DNA of 64,000 nucleotides from Candidatus Alistipes avicola (GCA_019118565.1 DWYR01000011.1:1-64000); one strand, 5' to 3'; shown: positions 1 to 9,362, numbered from the stretch's first letter. Notes: generated by a model from the sequence alone, not told the origin. Translations and numbers: made by a program.

Positions 1-172
1 TCGAGTTATTCAGTTATGCGAAGTTTGGGGAATCCGGTTGATAGACTTTCGTAACCAATTCGTGACCCATCCCTTTTTATCTCTGATATTACAGTTTGTA
101 AATCAACGAGATAGTCTAAATGGAAACAACCATAGGTATATAGTCTTTAATTGTTAAATTGCATAGTTACCG

Positions 173-1045
173 TTACATTTCCGCACTGGCATCACCACCT
201 TCTACCGTTTCCCATCCGGTAATTTCGCCCTTGCCTTCTTCCATGCCGACGGGGGTTTCCAGTGTTCCGGTCACACGGTAGGTGGTGGTCATATCGCCGT
301 TAAAGTCCGCAAGGGCTTCCGTCAGGTCGACCTCCGTGCGCTGTGTGCGTCCGCCATCGGTAAAGACGATGTCCAGCACCAGCGCCTGCACGTCTCCCAT
401 CGTACCCAGCAGGCGGGCGTCGGCCGTGAGCTTGCTGCCGTCACGGGTGAAGGAGAAGACCGTGGAGGTCGGTTCGCCGATGGTCTGTCCCTTCTCCATG
501 TCGTAGGCTCCGGCTATGCCGCTGAGAATGCCGGTAACGCTCTCTATCAGTTCGGGACGGCCCTGCGTAACCTCCAGTTCCAGCCGCAGGTCGCGGACAC
601 GCCGCTGCATCGCGACGGTAAACGTGTGGTCGCAGTCCCCCTCGATGGTCACTTGCTCCGCGCAGGTGAAAAAGAGCCCCGGGGCATTGTCGATATAGTA
701 TGGCCCTTCTTCTTCATTGTTGCCCGTGACAGGGTCTACCGAGGCAACGCTGCCGTTAACCGTAATCCTCTCGGCCGGGTTCCACACGGCCAGCATATAA
801 TCGCCGGGCTCAAACAGATGGTCGGGTGCGTGGGTCGCGGCGGTCTCCGTGCCTGTATAGTCGCCCATGGTAAGCCTCCACATGGCCGGTATGTCGATTC
901 CCTCACCACGGGCCGACCAGTCGGCCGTGACCGCAATCTTACCGTAACCGGGGTGCAGAGTGTTGTAAATCGTGTCCTTCACGCAGGAGGTCGCCAGCAG
1001 CCCGGCTGCAGCGGCCAGAATCGAAATATATCGTGTCGTTTTCAT
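173..1045 (-). CDS. FimB/Mfa2-type (DUF5119) fimbria-associated lipoprotein
   Basis: 290 residues starting with a lipoprotein signal (MKTTRYISILAAAAGLLATSC; the likely lipidated Cys is residue 21). The segment after the Cys, ending in a DWS motif near residue 43, followed by a beta-rich body is the pattern of the DUF5119/Mfa2-like family, outer-membrane lipoproteins that anchor or accompany fimbrillins in Bacteroidales. It starts 19 nt after the stop of the DUF3575 gene, so the two are co-transcribed. Fimbrillin subunit genes would be expected further left, outside the window. Family assignment is from recognised pattern; the exact role (anchor or minor subunit) is inferred. Confidence 0.75.
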   Translation of the reverse strand: MKTTRYISILAAAAGLLATSCVKDTIYNTLHPGYGKIAVTADWSARGEGIDIPAMWRLTMGDYTGTETAATHAPDHLFEPGDYMLAVWNPAERITVNGSVASVDPVTGNNEEEGPYYIDNAPGLFFTCAEQVTIEGDCDHTFTVAMQRRVRDLRLELEVTQGRPELIESVTGILSGIAGAYDMEKGQTIGEPTSTVFSFTRDGSKLTADARLLGTMGDVQALVLDIVFTDGGRTQRTEVDLTEALADFNGDMTTTYRVTGTLETPVGMEEGKGEITGWETVEGGDASAEM

Positions 1046-1064
1046 ATCGTCCTCCTTCCTGTTT

Positions 1065-2090
1065 TTAGAAAAGGTTCCACTTCAGGGTGATGCCGGCGTT
1101 GACGGGACCCCACCAGCCCTTCGTCTCGTTGCTACGGCGCACGCGCACCCCGTCGATGACTTCGTATTTCTCATAGTCGGCGTTCAGATAGCCCAGCCCG
1201 AGCGAAAAGTCGAGCGACAGCGCCTTGTTCAACCGCAACTGATAACCGGCGGTGATGCCCCCGCCAATCAGGTCGCCCTGCTTGCCCGTATCGGAGAGCT
1301 TGTAGTTGAACGCTCCGGTCTTGAACATCGCGCCCACATACCAGGCTCTCTTCTCTCCCAGATAGCAGCGCACCTCAGGAGCCACTTCCCAGAGGGCGTA
1401 GCGGCGGGTGGCGTTATCCCAACTCCATGAAGTCCATGACCCGTTGACCGTCACGGCCCATGTGCGACTTATGCGCCATTCCAACCCTATGTCTGGCGTA
1501 AGAGTCGCCCACCGCAACAGATTGGCCCGCAGGGAGAACGAACCTCCCGTCCGATCCGGAGCAGGCAATACCGCCGCAGACTCCTCAACGGGTGGAACGG
1601 CCGGCTCGGACGACACATCAGACGGACCTGGCTCAGGCTCCGCAACCGAAGCCGGCTCCTCCGTCGACAACTCCTCCGTCCGAGTCATGGGAACAACGAT
1701 CCGCACCGTCACGAAATCCCCCTCCGAAGCATGATTATGCGTCACGAAACAGGACTCGGTTATCCCTCCGCGCAAAATCAACTCCGATTTCACACGATTG
1801 GAACGGATCTTCGCCATGGCGAGATTTTCTCCCTCCGTGGCCTGCGACGTGCAGTAACCGTCTACATACACCGGAATCAAACCCTCCAGAATCTCCGTCC
1901 GATTCCGCTCCACACACAGCAACAGCCGCTCCAATTCCGCTCCGTTGCCGTTCCACGGAACATAAAACATATCCTTCCCCTGCACAAAACGAAACAAAAA
2001 AGTAGAATCGAACCTCTCTTGTGCCCCAGAAATACCGACAATCGACAATACCATCGACACGGCTAACAACAATCTGTTTAATTTTCTCAT
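1065..2090 (-). CDS. DUF3575 outer-membrane protein of the fimbrial locus
   Basis: 341 residues from the ATG at 2090, chosen because it begins a clean signal peptide (MRKLNRLLLAVSMVLSIVG, then Ala-Gln); an in-frame ATG nine codons upstream is less likely. Residues about 30-140 resemble an OmpA-like periplasmic fold (VYVDGYCTS, then MAKIRSNRVKSELI). A Pro/Glu/Ser-rich linker spans about 140-180. The C-terminal half is a DUF3575 beta-barrel with alternating aromatic strands ending in NAGITLKWNLF, a terminal Phe typical of outer-membrane barrels. In Bacteroidales this family sits at fimbrillin operons. It precedes the DUF5119 lipoprotein gene by 19 nt. Role in fimbrial assembly or anchoring is inferred from context. 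Confidence 0.75.
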   Translation of the reverse strand: MRKLNRLLLAVSMVLSIVGISGAQERFDSTFLFRFVQGKDMFYVPWNGNGAELERLLLCVERNRTEILEGLIPVYVDGYCTSQATEGENLAMAKIRSNRVKSELILRGGITESCFVTHNHASEGDFVTVRIVVPMTRTEELSTEEPASVAEPEPGPSDVSSEPAVPPVEESAAVLPAPDRTGGSFSLRANLLRWATLTPDIGLEWRISRTWAVTVNGSWTSWSWDNATRRYALWEVAPEVRCYLGEKRAWYVGAMFKTGAFNYKLSDTGKQGDLIGGGITAGYQLRLNKALSLDFSLGLGYLNADYEKYEVIDGVRVRRSNETKGWWGPVNAGITLKWNLF

Positions 2091-2220
2091 ATTTACATTG
2101 TTTTTATTCCATATCAAGCCCTGTAAGCAGATCGTTCAACTGGATCCCATAAAAGACTGATTTTGGAAAGGAAAAATATTATTTCGTGTCTACAGATATT
2201 TCCGGGAAAGATACTATAGA

Positions 2221-2249
2221 CAAATTTATTTATAAAAAAGGATTCACAA
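2221..2249 (-). promoter_or_regulatory. Candidate promoter of the fimbrial pair
   Basis: Read on the minus strand: TTG at 2249-2247, an 18-nt spacer, then TAAATTTG at 2228-2221, matching the Bacteroidetes -7 element TAnnTTTG. The spacer is slightly shorter than the usual 19-21. Transcription would start near 2210, about 120 nt upstream of the DUF3575 gene. Confidence 0.45.
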
Positions 2250-2275
2250 CAGTACATTCGGGAGGATTGGATCTA

Positions 2276-2317
2276 TTTTTGCTGATAAAGCAAATTATTT
2301 TTGCCGATAAAGCAAAA
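2276..2317. repeat. Two-copy 22-bp direct repeat, candidate AraC operator
   Basis: Two near-identical units, TTTTTGCTGATAAAGCAAA at 2276-2294 and TTTTTGCCGATAAAGCAAA at 2298-2316, with a period of 22 bp. Each contains a small dyad (TTTGC / GCAAA). They lie 27-70 bp upstream of the -33 element of the fimbrial promoter, where an AraC-type activator would bind, and just past the 3' end of an AraC-family gene. Operator function is inference. Confidence 0.5.
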
Positions 2318-2352
2318 TTTGGCGCAAAACAAAACAATCCGAAACAAATCGA

Positions 2353-3477
2353 TCAATGTCGATCGACCTGCATTTTACGCCAACGTGCCGGAGAACACGA
2401 CTCCCTTTCGGTAAAGATTTTCGTAAAATAACTCAACGATAAAAAACCGGACTTCTCGGAAATTCCCGAAACGGTCAACTCGGGATGCTCCATCATCTCC
2501 CGCTTGGCATACTCCAAACGAAGTCCCGTGATCCAATCCCGGAATGAAACATGGTATGTGGCTTTGATATACCGAGACAAATAGGTCCGGTTGGTTCCCA
2601 ATAAATCGGCCAGATCCTCGATCGTAAGTCCGGATTGCGTATAACCGTTCTGCCGGATCCATTTCTCCAGTTTTTCGACGATCCCCAAGTAACAAACCGG
2701 TATAGGCGACTCCATATTCCGCTCACCCAAAAAAGAGATCTGTGGTTCCGAAAGCATCTCCGTCTCCAAAATCCGCTCCACTTGCTCGTAAAAAAGCAGG
2801 TAGTTCATATAGGAGCAAAAAAGATAGACATAGAAGGGTATTGAGGATAAAATCCATAAAAAAATGTAACGGTCCGGCAAAAAAGTCAATAACCCGCAAC
2901 CTACACCGTAAACAACCGCCCAATATGTAAATATCGACAACCAACGAATATAGGCCGCAATGTGATCAGAATGGAAATCGTCTACCAAACGAACGGCCCG
3001 ACGATAGGTTCGAACCAACCGTATAGCCAATCGGGAGGCATAAATAAAAAACCAAAATGCCATCACCAGCAATCCGATCAGCCGTAAAAAACCCTTCGGT
3101 AAAAATAACAATACGATACCCGAAACTATCGTAAAAAAGAGCCAGCCGACGATGTGAAGCATAAAGCGGCGGCAAGTCAGATAACTCCGATCGAGCAGGG
3201 AGGTCAGCGCAGAACTAAAAAGCCATGCCGATAAAAAGTAGGTCGACAGATTCATGAAAATAGCTCCCTGCGGGTGCAAGAAACGAACTTCGCAAAAGAG
3301 ATGCACCGCATAATTCGCGGCCAAAACCAACAAGGCAACTCCCATGATTCTCCGCGAACGAAGGTAATTATCAAAGATCGGCTTATCGGGAGTTCTCGCC
3401 ACAAGAAAATAGACCCCGAAAAAAAGCATTAACGACAAAGCCGCACCAAGGGAATACCCGTATAAGGGATGAGTCAT
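2353..3477 (-). CDS. Membrane-embedded AraC-family regulator
   Basis: 374 residues. Residues about 5-245 carry roughly six to seven hydrophobic segments (for example GAALSLMLFFGVYFLVA, IVGWLFFTIVSGIVLLFLP, WILSSIPFYVYLFCSY). Residues about 280-374 form an AraC-type double helix-turn-helix: LTIEDLADLLGTNRTYLSRYIK, then VSGISEKSGFLSLSYFTKIF. Such membrane-tethered AraC proteins are common in Bacteroidetes. The start lies 11 nt after the stop of the hybrid histidine kinase, so the two are probably one operon. The fimbrial pair is downstream on the same strand behind its own promoter and direct repeats, making this the likely local regulator. Base composition is somewhat lower in G+C than in neighbouring housekeeping genes. 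Confidence 0.85.
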   Translation of the reverse strand: MTHPLYGYSLGAALSLMLFFGVYFLVARTPDKPIFDNYLRSRRIMGVALLVLAANYAVHLFCEVRFLHPQGAIFMNLSTYFLSAWLFSSALTSLLDRSYLTCRRFMLHIVGWLFFTIVSGIVLLFLPKGFLRLIGLLVMAFWFFIYASRLAIRLVRTYRRAVRLVDDFHSDHIAAYIRWLSIFTYWAVVYGVGCGLLTFLPDRYIFLWILSSIPFYVYLFCSYMNYLLFYEQVERILETEMLSEPQISFLGERNMESPIPVCYLGIVEKLEKWIRQNGYTQSGLTIEDLADLLGTNRTYLSRYIKATYHVSFRDWITGLRLEYAKREMMEHPELTVSGISEKSGFLSLSYFTKIFTERESCSPARWRKMQVDRH

Positions 3478-3488
3478 GAATATATCTC

Positions 3489-5948
3489 TTATTCTTTGTA
3501 AAGATACTCTTTTTTTACGCGATCGACAACCTCTTTTGCCTTTTCTGCAGAACGGAGAGCCTCTTCTCGGGACAAATCGTCCAGCGAACCGGTCAACCCC
3601 TCCAATTTCCGCAAAGATTTTACGAGTGACATCTCGCCCAACATCGTAAAGATCGGAAGCATCTTGTGGGCCAGGGCACCAACCGCTGCCGCATCGTTCC
3701 GATCGACAGCCTGCCGCAAATTTTTGACATTCGTCTCGTTCTCCTCAACGAACGAACGAAGGATCCGGCGGGCCGCCTCTTCGTCGTCGCGGGCAAATGC
3801 GGTCAAAGCCTCGATACCGGTCGATTTTTCGGAAGAATCGGTCGACTCAAACACCGTTTCGGAAAAAATGGATCGCAATACGGCCACCAATTCAGCCATC
3901 GTAAAGGGCTTGCGCAATACGGCTGCAAATCCCTTATCCCTGTAAATAGACTGTTGGTCGGAACGGGCCGAAACGGCTACCACAGGCAAATTCCCCTTCA
4001 GGACATGAATCCGCCGAAGCAGTTCGAATCCATCCACACCGGGCATCTGTATGTCGGTAAATACCAGGTCGAAATCGGACTCCTCGACCAGTTTCTCAGC
4101 ATACTCCGGATAGGGGCAGCATTCGGTTTGCATGCCCAGTTCACGACACATGGCCGCCGTCATATCCAGTTGCAAAGGGTCATCGTCCACCCACAGGCAG
4201 CGGAACGCACCTCCCCGATTCAAATCCAATTTTTCGACTTCCCCTTCGGCGGTCGGATGCTCCTTGTCAGGCAACGAATCGGCCATCTCCACCGGAATGG
4301 AAACTACGAAACGGCTGCCCGCACCGGGTTCGCTCTCCAGTTCGATGGTACCTCCAAGCAGTTTGACGAGCCGGTCCACAATCGACAGCCCCAGTCCGAC
4401 CCCTCCGACCCCCTCGGCCGACGGCAGCCGGACAAACTCCTGATAGATGCGCTCCCGCTCCTCAGGGCCGATGCCGCGTCCGGTATCGCTCACCCGGAAA
4501 AAGAGTTTCGAATCCTCGCGCCAGGCATGGAAGGCGATAAATCCATGATCGGTGAATTTGATGGCATTCGACAAGAGGTTTTCGGCCACCTGCCGAATTC
4601 GCGAAGGATCGCCTACGAGAGGTCGTTCCAACTCGGAGGCAATTGTCCGACGCAGTTCAATTCCCTTGGCCTCGGCCATCGGTGCAAATCCGGAACATAC
4701 TTCGGCAAAGAGATCGGCCGCCGAAAAGACAACCCGATTTACCGTCACCTTGTGGTAATCGAGCTTGTAGAATTCAAGCAGGTCGGTCACCAATTGCAAC
4801 AGATGGTCGGCCGATCCCTTCATCTGATTCAAGTAGAGAGTTCCCTGTTTTCCCTGATCGAGACGCGATAACAATTCAATATATCCCATGATCGATCCAA
4901 GCGGTGCCTTGATGTCGTGCGTGATGGTCATCATCAGCTTCTCACGGGCTTCAAGCAGCGCCTCGTTGTGGCGATTGGCCTCCTCTATCTGTCGTTTATA
5001 GCGATTGCTGCGTCCAATGTCCCGACAAAGAATCCAGACGAAAAAGAGCATCAGAAGCAGTGAACCGGCCGCAATTGAACCCAAAATCAACAGCGACTGA
5101 CGTCTCAACCGCTCCTGAGACTGCATACGATCCCAAAGATAAGCGGTTTCATCCTCTTCGAAATCGAGAATCAAACGGTAGATTCGCTGGTTGATCTGTC
5201 GGTTGTTGCGTTGCAATTCCAAACCTTCGCGCCAGGCCTTATCGTAGAGGGCCATCCGTTCGCTTGTTACGCGCTGTTCCAGGTCGAACAACACCCGGGC
5301 GATCGTATCACCCAAATTCTGCTTCGGAACCACCGTATCGATCCGTACATGAGTCGCCACCGTTACGGTCGAGTCGGCTTTCGGTGGACTGAATACATCG
5401 CCGATCCGGCGAAAGAATCCGCGTTTGCGCGGCAATGTCTTAAGCGTATCGCGCGTAATGACCGTATCGGTCTGAAAAGGCTGTAACTGCGACAAGGAGT
5501 CCAATACGGGAATCATACGTTCGATATTCTCACTGAGTAGCGTCGCCGTACCCGATGAACGCAGGTTGCGATCCAGGGCAGCCACCCCTCGCTCCTTGCG
5601 TCCGATCAATACGAGAATCGTATCCAGACGCATCTGCTGGGAGGGATCCCCCGCAATTTCCCGCAAAGAGTCGATACTGTTTCGCACCAAACCCAATTCG
5701 TGCGTATAACGATCCTGATAGCTGGAATACCCCGCCACGAGCATCTGTCCGTAGCTTTCCGCCTCGTAAAGGTGGTAGAGAATCTCATTGACTACCCCCC
5801 GGCGTGCCCGCAACTGCTGTTGGGTATCATCGGGTTCGAGGAGTATTTCGGTTTGTCGCCAGACATAAATCATCGCCACCGCACCGATCAAGGCGACCAA
5901 TACGTATCCCAACACTATTTTCGTCCGGACGAATTTCGACTGTTTCAT
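3489..5948 (-). CDS. Hybrid sensor histidine kinase (HisKA-HATPase-REC-Hpt)
   Basis: 819 residues from the ATG at 5948, chosen because it directly precedes the first membrane helix. Order: TM1 about 10-30; periplasmic sensor about 31-284, with no recognised domain; TM2 about 285-307; HisKA with His344 (TITHDIKAPLG); HATPase with N box (NLLSNAIKFT, about 457-466), G1 (DTGRGIG) and G2 (GVGLGLS); receiver about 582-695 with Asp632 (VFTDIQMPGVDG) and Lys680; Hpt domain with His761 (GALAHKMLP). It thus carries a full His-Asp-His relay but no output domain. The adjacent membrane AraC regulator is the nearest candidate output, but AraC proteins lack a receiver, so any coupling is indirect or through another regulator. 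Confidence 0.9.
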   Translation of the reverse strand: MKQSKFVRTKIVLGYVLVALIGAVAMIYVWRQTEILLEPDDTQQQLRARRGVVNEILYHLYEAESYGQMLVAGYSSYQDRYTHELGLVRNSIDSLREIAGDPSQQMRLDTILVLIGRKERGVAALDRNLRSSGTATLLSENIERMIPVLDSLSQLQPFQTDTVITRDTLKTLPRKRGFFRRIGDVFSPPKADSTVTVATHVRIDTVVPKQNLGDTIARVLFDLEQRVTSERMALYDKAWREGLELQRNNRQINQRIYRLILDFEEDETAYLWDRMQSQERLRRQSLLILGSIAAGSLLLMLFFVWILCRDIGRSNRYKRQIEEANRHNEALLEAREKLMMTITHDIKAPLGSIMGYIELLSRLDQGKQGTLYLNQMKGSADHLLQLVTDLLEFYKLDYHKVTVNRVVFSAADLFAEVCSGFAPMAEAKGIELRRTIASELERPLVGDPSRIRQVAENLLSNAIKFTDHGFIAFHAWREDSKLFFRVSDTGRGIGPEERERIYQEFVRLPSAEGVGGVGLGLSIVDRLVKLLGGTIELESEPGAGSRFVVSIPVEMADSLPDKEHPTAEGEVEKLDLNRGGAFRCLWVDDDPLQLDMTAAMCRELGMQTECCPYPEYAEKLVEESDFDLVFTDIQMPGVDGFELLRRIHVLKGNLPVVAVSARSDQQSIYRDKGFAAVLRKPFTMAELVAVLRSIFSETVFESTDSSEKSTGIEALTAFARDDEEAARRILRSFVEENETNVKNLRQAVDRNDAAAVGALAHKMLPIFTMLGEMSLVKSLRKLEGLTGSLDDLSREEALRSAEKAKEVVDRVKKEYLYKE

Positions 5949-5977
5949 GATTTGAAGCGCAATTCCGATACCTTCTC

Positions 5978-5985
5978 CAAAGATA
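5978..5985 (-). promoter_or_regulatory. Candidate -7 element of the kinase-AraC operon
   Basis: Minus-strand TATCTTTG (5985-5978) matches TAnnTTTG and lies 30 nt upstream of the kinase ATG. No good TTG is seen at the expected -33 distance. Confidence 0.35.
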
Positions 5986-6064
5986 GCCCTTATTCCTCGA
6001 TCCACGGCTTTTTTCTCCCGATTTATTTTGTTTTAGACCCAATACCCGCAAAAGAGATCTGTAG

Positions 6065-6106
6065 AAAAAACAGAGAGGAAGCGCCCCTACTCCGGACACT
6101 TCCTCC
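6065..6106 (-). terminator. Terminator after the S46 peptidase gene
   Basis: On the minus strand a GAGGAAG/CTTCCTC stem (arms 6099-6105 and 6075-6081, 17-nt loop) is followed closely by a run of six T (6070-6065). It lies about 60 nt past the S46 stop codon. Confidence 0.5.
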
Positions 6107-6163
6107 CCGATCTGCGACAGGCTTCGGTTCTATACCCCGCCTGCCGTGCAATTTATGACTCGA

Positions 6164-8368
6164 TTACTTGCGTTTTCTGTCGGCCTTACGCGATTTCTTA
6201 TCGCTTTTTTTGGTTGCTTTCTGCTCTTTTACCTGGCAACCATCCTTCGAATTGTCCTTTACGATGGTCATCTCGTCGAGCAACCAACCGGCACCGCCGA
6301 ACTTGTCGATCACGAACAGTACGTAACGCACATCTACTCCGATCGTACGCTGTACCTCGGGTTCAAAAGCAATATCACCCGACATAGCCTCCCAGTTGCC
6401 GTCGAAAGCCAGACCGATCAACTCGCCCTTGGCATTGAGCATCGGCGAACCGGAGTTACCGCCCGTAATATCGCAATTGGCCAGGAAAGCGACCGGCATC
6501 TCGCCCTTGCAATTGGCATAAGGACCGAAATCCTTGGCCTCATAAAGCTCCTTGAGTTTCTCCGGTACGACGAACTCGTGGTTCTCGGGATCCTCTTTCT
6601 CCATTACACCTTTCAGGGTTGTGTAGTACTCGTACAGTACACCGTCAGCCGGCTCGTAGGGAAGTACCTGACCATAGGTCAAACGGATCGTGAAGTTGGC
6701 ATCCGAATACCAGGCCTTGTCGGGCTGCATACGCATCAGACCCGCTACGTAAAGGCGGTGTCCATCCGCATACTGACGGCGGAACTCAGCCGCCTTCTCG
6801 CTCAACTCACCCATCTTCTCCACGAGCGACTTCATCAGCGCTACGGCCGGATCGGCAGCAACCTGCTCCGCAGTAGCGGCCAGCGCCTTCTGCTCGTCGG
6901 TGAAGACCGAATTGTCATACAGATAATCCACATAGGCATCCGTATCGCCGCCGAACTGCGTGTCGATCACCTCCGTAAAGATCGAAGGAAGCTCCTTCAC
7001 ATTCTCCTTGACCATCCGCAGCATCTTCTTGGCTACCTTGCGGTCAGTCGGCATGTTGTAGTCCTTGTAGAACTGGGCATAGATCGCCTTCAGCTGCTCC
7101 ATCTGGGCATCGGTCATCGTATCCGACATGAGGTAGTTGGCACTGGCAGCCGGCGTCAGAATCTCGACGGCGCGGGCCATTGCCTCGCTCAGGTACTGCA
7201 GCGAAGCGTTGTAGGGAGTCATACCGCTGATTGACTCGCGGATCATGTTCAGCGCGTTCGAATATCCCTCTTCGGGCAGCGTCTCGGCATCGGCCCAAGC
7301 CTGGAACTCAGCCTCGAGAGCCTGTTTCTTCGCCTTCACGTTGAGTTTCTCGATACCGCGCATCATGCCGATCGTGTTCTTCCAATAGTTCGACGAATTG
7401 GCATATTTGCTCGAGTACTGGATACGCACCTTGTCGCTTGCCAACATATCCTCCATCAGGATGTCCTGACGGGCACCGCGGATCGCTACACGCTGGGGAC
7501 CCGATACGCTCAGCATCTCGTCAATCTCGTACGAGGTCATGAAACGCTCGGTCGATCCGGGGAATCCCATGATCATCGTGAAGTCGTCGGCCTTGTAACC
7601 ATCAAGCGAAACCTTCAGGAACTCATCAGCCTTATAGGGAACGTTCTCTGCGGAGTAATCAGCCGGCTGGTTGTTCTTGTCGGCATAGATACGGAATACG
7701 GAGAAGTCACCCGTGTGGCGCGGCCACATCCAGTTGTCGGTATCGCCACCGAACTTGCCGATCGAGTTGGGAGGCGTACCTACCAGGCGAATATCGCGGA
7801 AGATCTCCATCACGAAGGCGAAATACTGGTTTCCGCCGAAGAACGACTGGATGTTGATCGTTTTGCCCGGATTCTCAGCCTCGAGTTTCTCACGCAGCGC
7901 CTCGATGTTCTTATTCACCAGGTCGGCACGCTCCTGACCCTGAGCGATCGAAGGTACATTACCCAGCACATCGGGCGTTACGTCGATAATCTGGCGGATA
8001 AAGGTAACCGTCAGATCGGGAGCGGGGAGCTCCTCCTCGTTCGACATGGCCCAGAAACCGTCTTTCAGGTAGTCATGCTCTACCGAAGAGAGCGCCTGGA
8101 TGGAAGGGTAACCGCAGTGGTGGTTCGTGAAGACCAGACCTTCGGGCGATACCACCTCGCCGGTGCAGCCGTTGCCGAAGATCACAATTGCATCCTTCAA
8201 CGAGCCCTTGTTGATCGAGTAGATATCCTCGGCCTCCAGCTTCAGACCCTTTGCGTGCATGTCTGCGATGTTCATCTTCTGGAGATAGGGCAGCAACCAC
8301 ATACCCTCATCGGCCACGGCCGTCATCGTCACGACGGCGGCAGCCAACAATGTAATCAGTTTTTTCAT
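6164..8368 (-). CDS. S46 family dipeptidyl-peptidase, DPP7-like
   Basis: 734 residues with signal peptide MKKLITLLAAAVVTMTAVA. S46 serine peptidases release N-terminal dipeptides in the periplasm of Bacteroidetes. Seen: the catalytic His motif TNHHCGYPS (about 81-89), the conserved DNWMWPRHTGDFSVFR block near 210-225, and the catalytic Ser in GGNSGSPML (Ser639). Eighteen residues after that Ser, the specificity position is Gly657 (FDGNWE). From memory of the Porphyromonas enzymes, Gly here marks DPP7 (hydrophobic P1) and Arg marks DPP11 (acidic P1), so DPP7-like is preferred. The last 20 residues are an unusual Lys/Arg-rich tail (ATKKSDKKSRKADRKRK). nadA lies 55 nt upstream on the same strand. 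Confidence 0.9.
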   Translation of the reverse strand: MKKLITLLAAAVVTMTAVADEGMWLLPYLQKMNIADMHAKGLKLEAEDIYSINKGSLKDAIVIFGNGCTGEVVSPEGLVFTNHHCGYPSIQALSSVEHDYLKDGFWAMSNEEELPAPDLTVTFIRQIIDVTPDVLGNVPSIAQGQERADLVNKNIEALREKLEAENPGKTINIQSFFGGNQYFAFVMEIFRDIRLVGTPPNSIGKFGGDTDNWMWPRHTGDFSVFRIYADKNNQPADYSAENVPYKADEFLKVSLDGYKADDFTMIMGFPGSTERFMTSYEIDEMLSVSGPQRVAIRGARQDILMEDMLASDKVRIQYSSKYANSSNYWKNTIGMMRGIEKLNVKAKKQALEAEFQAWADAETLPEEGYSNALNMIRESISGMTPYNASLQYLSEAMARAVEILTPAASANYLMSDTMTDAQMEQLKAIYAQFYKDYNMPTDRKVAKKMLRMVKENVKELPSIFTEVIDTQFGGDTDAYVDYLYDNSVFTDEQKALAATAEQVAADPAVALMKSLVEKMGELSEKAAEFRRQYADGHRLYVAGLMRMQPDKAWYSDANFTIRLTYGQVLPYEPADGVLYEYYTTLKGVMEKEDPENHEFVVPEKLKELYEAKDFGPYANCKGEMPVAFLANCDITGGNSGSPMLNAKGELIGLAFDGNWEAMSGDIAFEPEVQRTIGVDVRYVLFVIDKFGGAGWLLDEMTIVKDNSKDGCQVKEQKATKKSDKKSRKADRKRK

Positions 8369-8423
8369 CTTGGTTGTTTGCTTTTGTTTGGTTTATAAAT
8401 AATTGTAAAAAAAATGATCCGTT

Positions 8424-9362
8424 TTACTTGATGGCGATCATGTTGAGGATCGAACGTTCGGCACGCCGGCGCACCTCTTCGTCGATTACGATCTCGGGCT
8501 GCTCGTTCCGGAGCGTCGAGAGAATATTCTCAAGCGATACCATCTTCATGTATTTACAGTTATTGCAACCGCAGGTCTCGTCCTCGGGCGGGGCCGGAAT
8601 GAAGACCTTGTCCGGATAGCGGCGTTTCATCTCCGAGAGGATTCCCGCCTCCGTCACGACGATGAACTCGCGGGCCTCGCTGCGACCGCAGTAGTCCAGG
8701 ATAGCGGCCGTCGATCCGACGAAATCGGCTACTTCGACCACATAGGCGCGGCACTCGGGGTGTACGACCACCTTCGCCTCGGGATGCTCCCTCTTCAGGC
8801 GGAGGATCTTTTCGAGCGAGAACTCCTCGTGCACGTGGCAGGCTCCGTCCCAGATGACCATGTTGTCACGTCCGGTCAGTTTCTGGATATAGGATCCGAG
8901 GTTGCGGTCGGGAGCGAAGATAATGGGTTGTTCACGGGGAATAGACTCAACCACCTTCAGGGCGTTCGACGAGGTGCAGCAGACATCGGTCAGCGCCTTC
9001 ACGCCGACTGTAGTGTTGACATACGAAACCACCTTGTAGCCGGGATAGCGCGCCTTGAAGGCGGCGAACGCCTCCGCATCGCACGACTCGGCGAGCGAAC
9101 ATCCCGCCTCGGGACAGGGGATAAGTACCTTCTTGTCGGGCGAGAGCACCTTGGCCGTTTCGGCCATGAAGTGTACGCCGGCGAAGAGGATGATGCGCGC
9201 GTCGGTCTTTTTCGCCTCGATGGAGAGGGCGAGCGAGTCCCCCAGGAAGTCGGCTACCTCCTGCACTTCGGGCAAAGTATAATAGTGCGCCAGAATGACA
9301 GCGTTCTTTTCGCGTTTCAGCCGTTCAATCTCCGCTTTGAGTTTCGACGAGTTATCAACCAT
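8424..9362 (-). CDS. nadA: Quinolinate synthase NadA
   Basis: 312 residues. NadA condenses iminoaspartate with dihydroxyacetone phosphate to quinolinate, the precursor of NAD, using a [4Fe-4S] cluster. Seen: the N-terminal ILAHYYTLPEVQEVADFLGDS motif, repeated triplication signatures (FAGVHFMAETAKVL, HPECRAYV), and conserved cysteines in PEAGCSLAESC, DVCCTSS and the C-terminal CGCNNCKYM. Length is normal. No nadB or nadC is adjacent. The gene reads away from the candidate replication origin that forms its upstream region and is probably co-transcribed with the S46 peptidase gene. Confidence 0.96.
   Translation of the reverse strand: MVDNSSKLKAEIERLKREKNAVILAHYYTLPEVQEVADFLGDSLALSIEAKKTDARIILFAGVHFMAETAKVLSPDKKVLIPCPEAGCSLAESCDAEAFAAFKARYPGYKVVSYVNTTVGVKALTDVCCTSSNALKVVESIPREQPIIFAPDRNLGSYIQKLTGRDNMVIWDGACHVHEEFSLEKILRLKREHPEAKVVVHPECRAYVVEVADFVGSTAAILDYCGRSEAREFIVVTEAGILSEMKRRYPDKVFIPAPPEDETCGCNNCKYMKMVSLENILSTLRNEQPEIVIDEEVRRRAERSILNMIAIK

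Noticed and set aside
1..172. Gene or RNA at the left edge
   Set aside because: No open frame, tRNA fold or promoter of good match seen in these 172 bases.
2276..2317. Possible start of a CRISPR array
   Set aside because: Only two units with 3-nt spacing and no cas genes; a regulatory direct repeat fits better.
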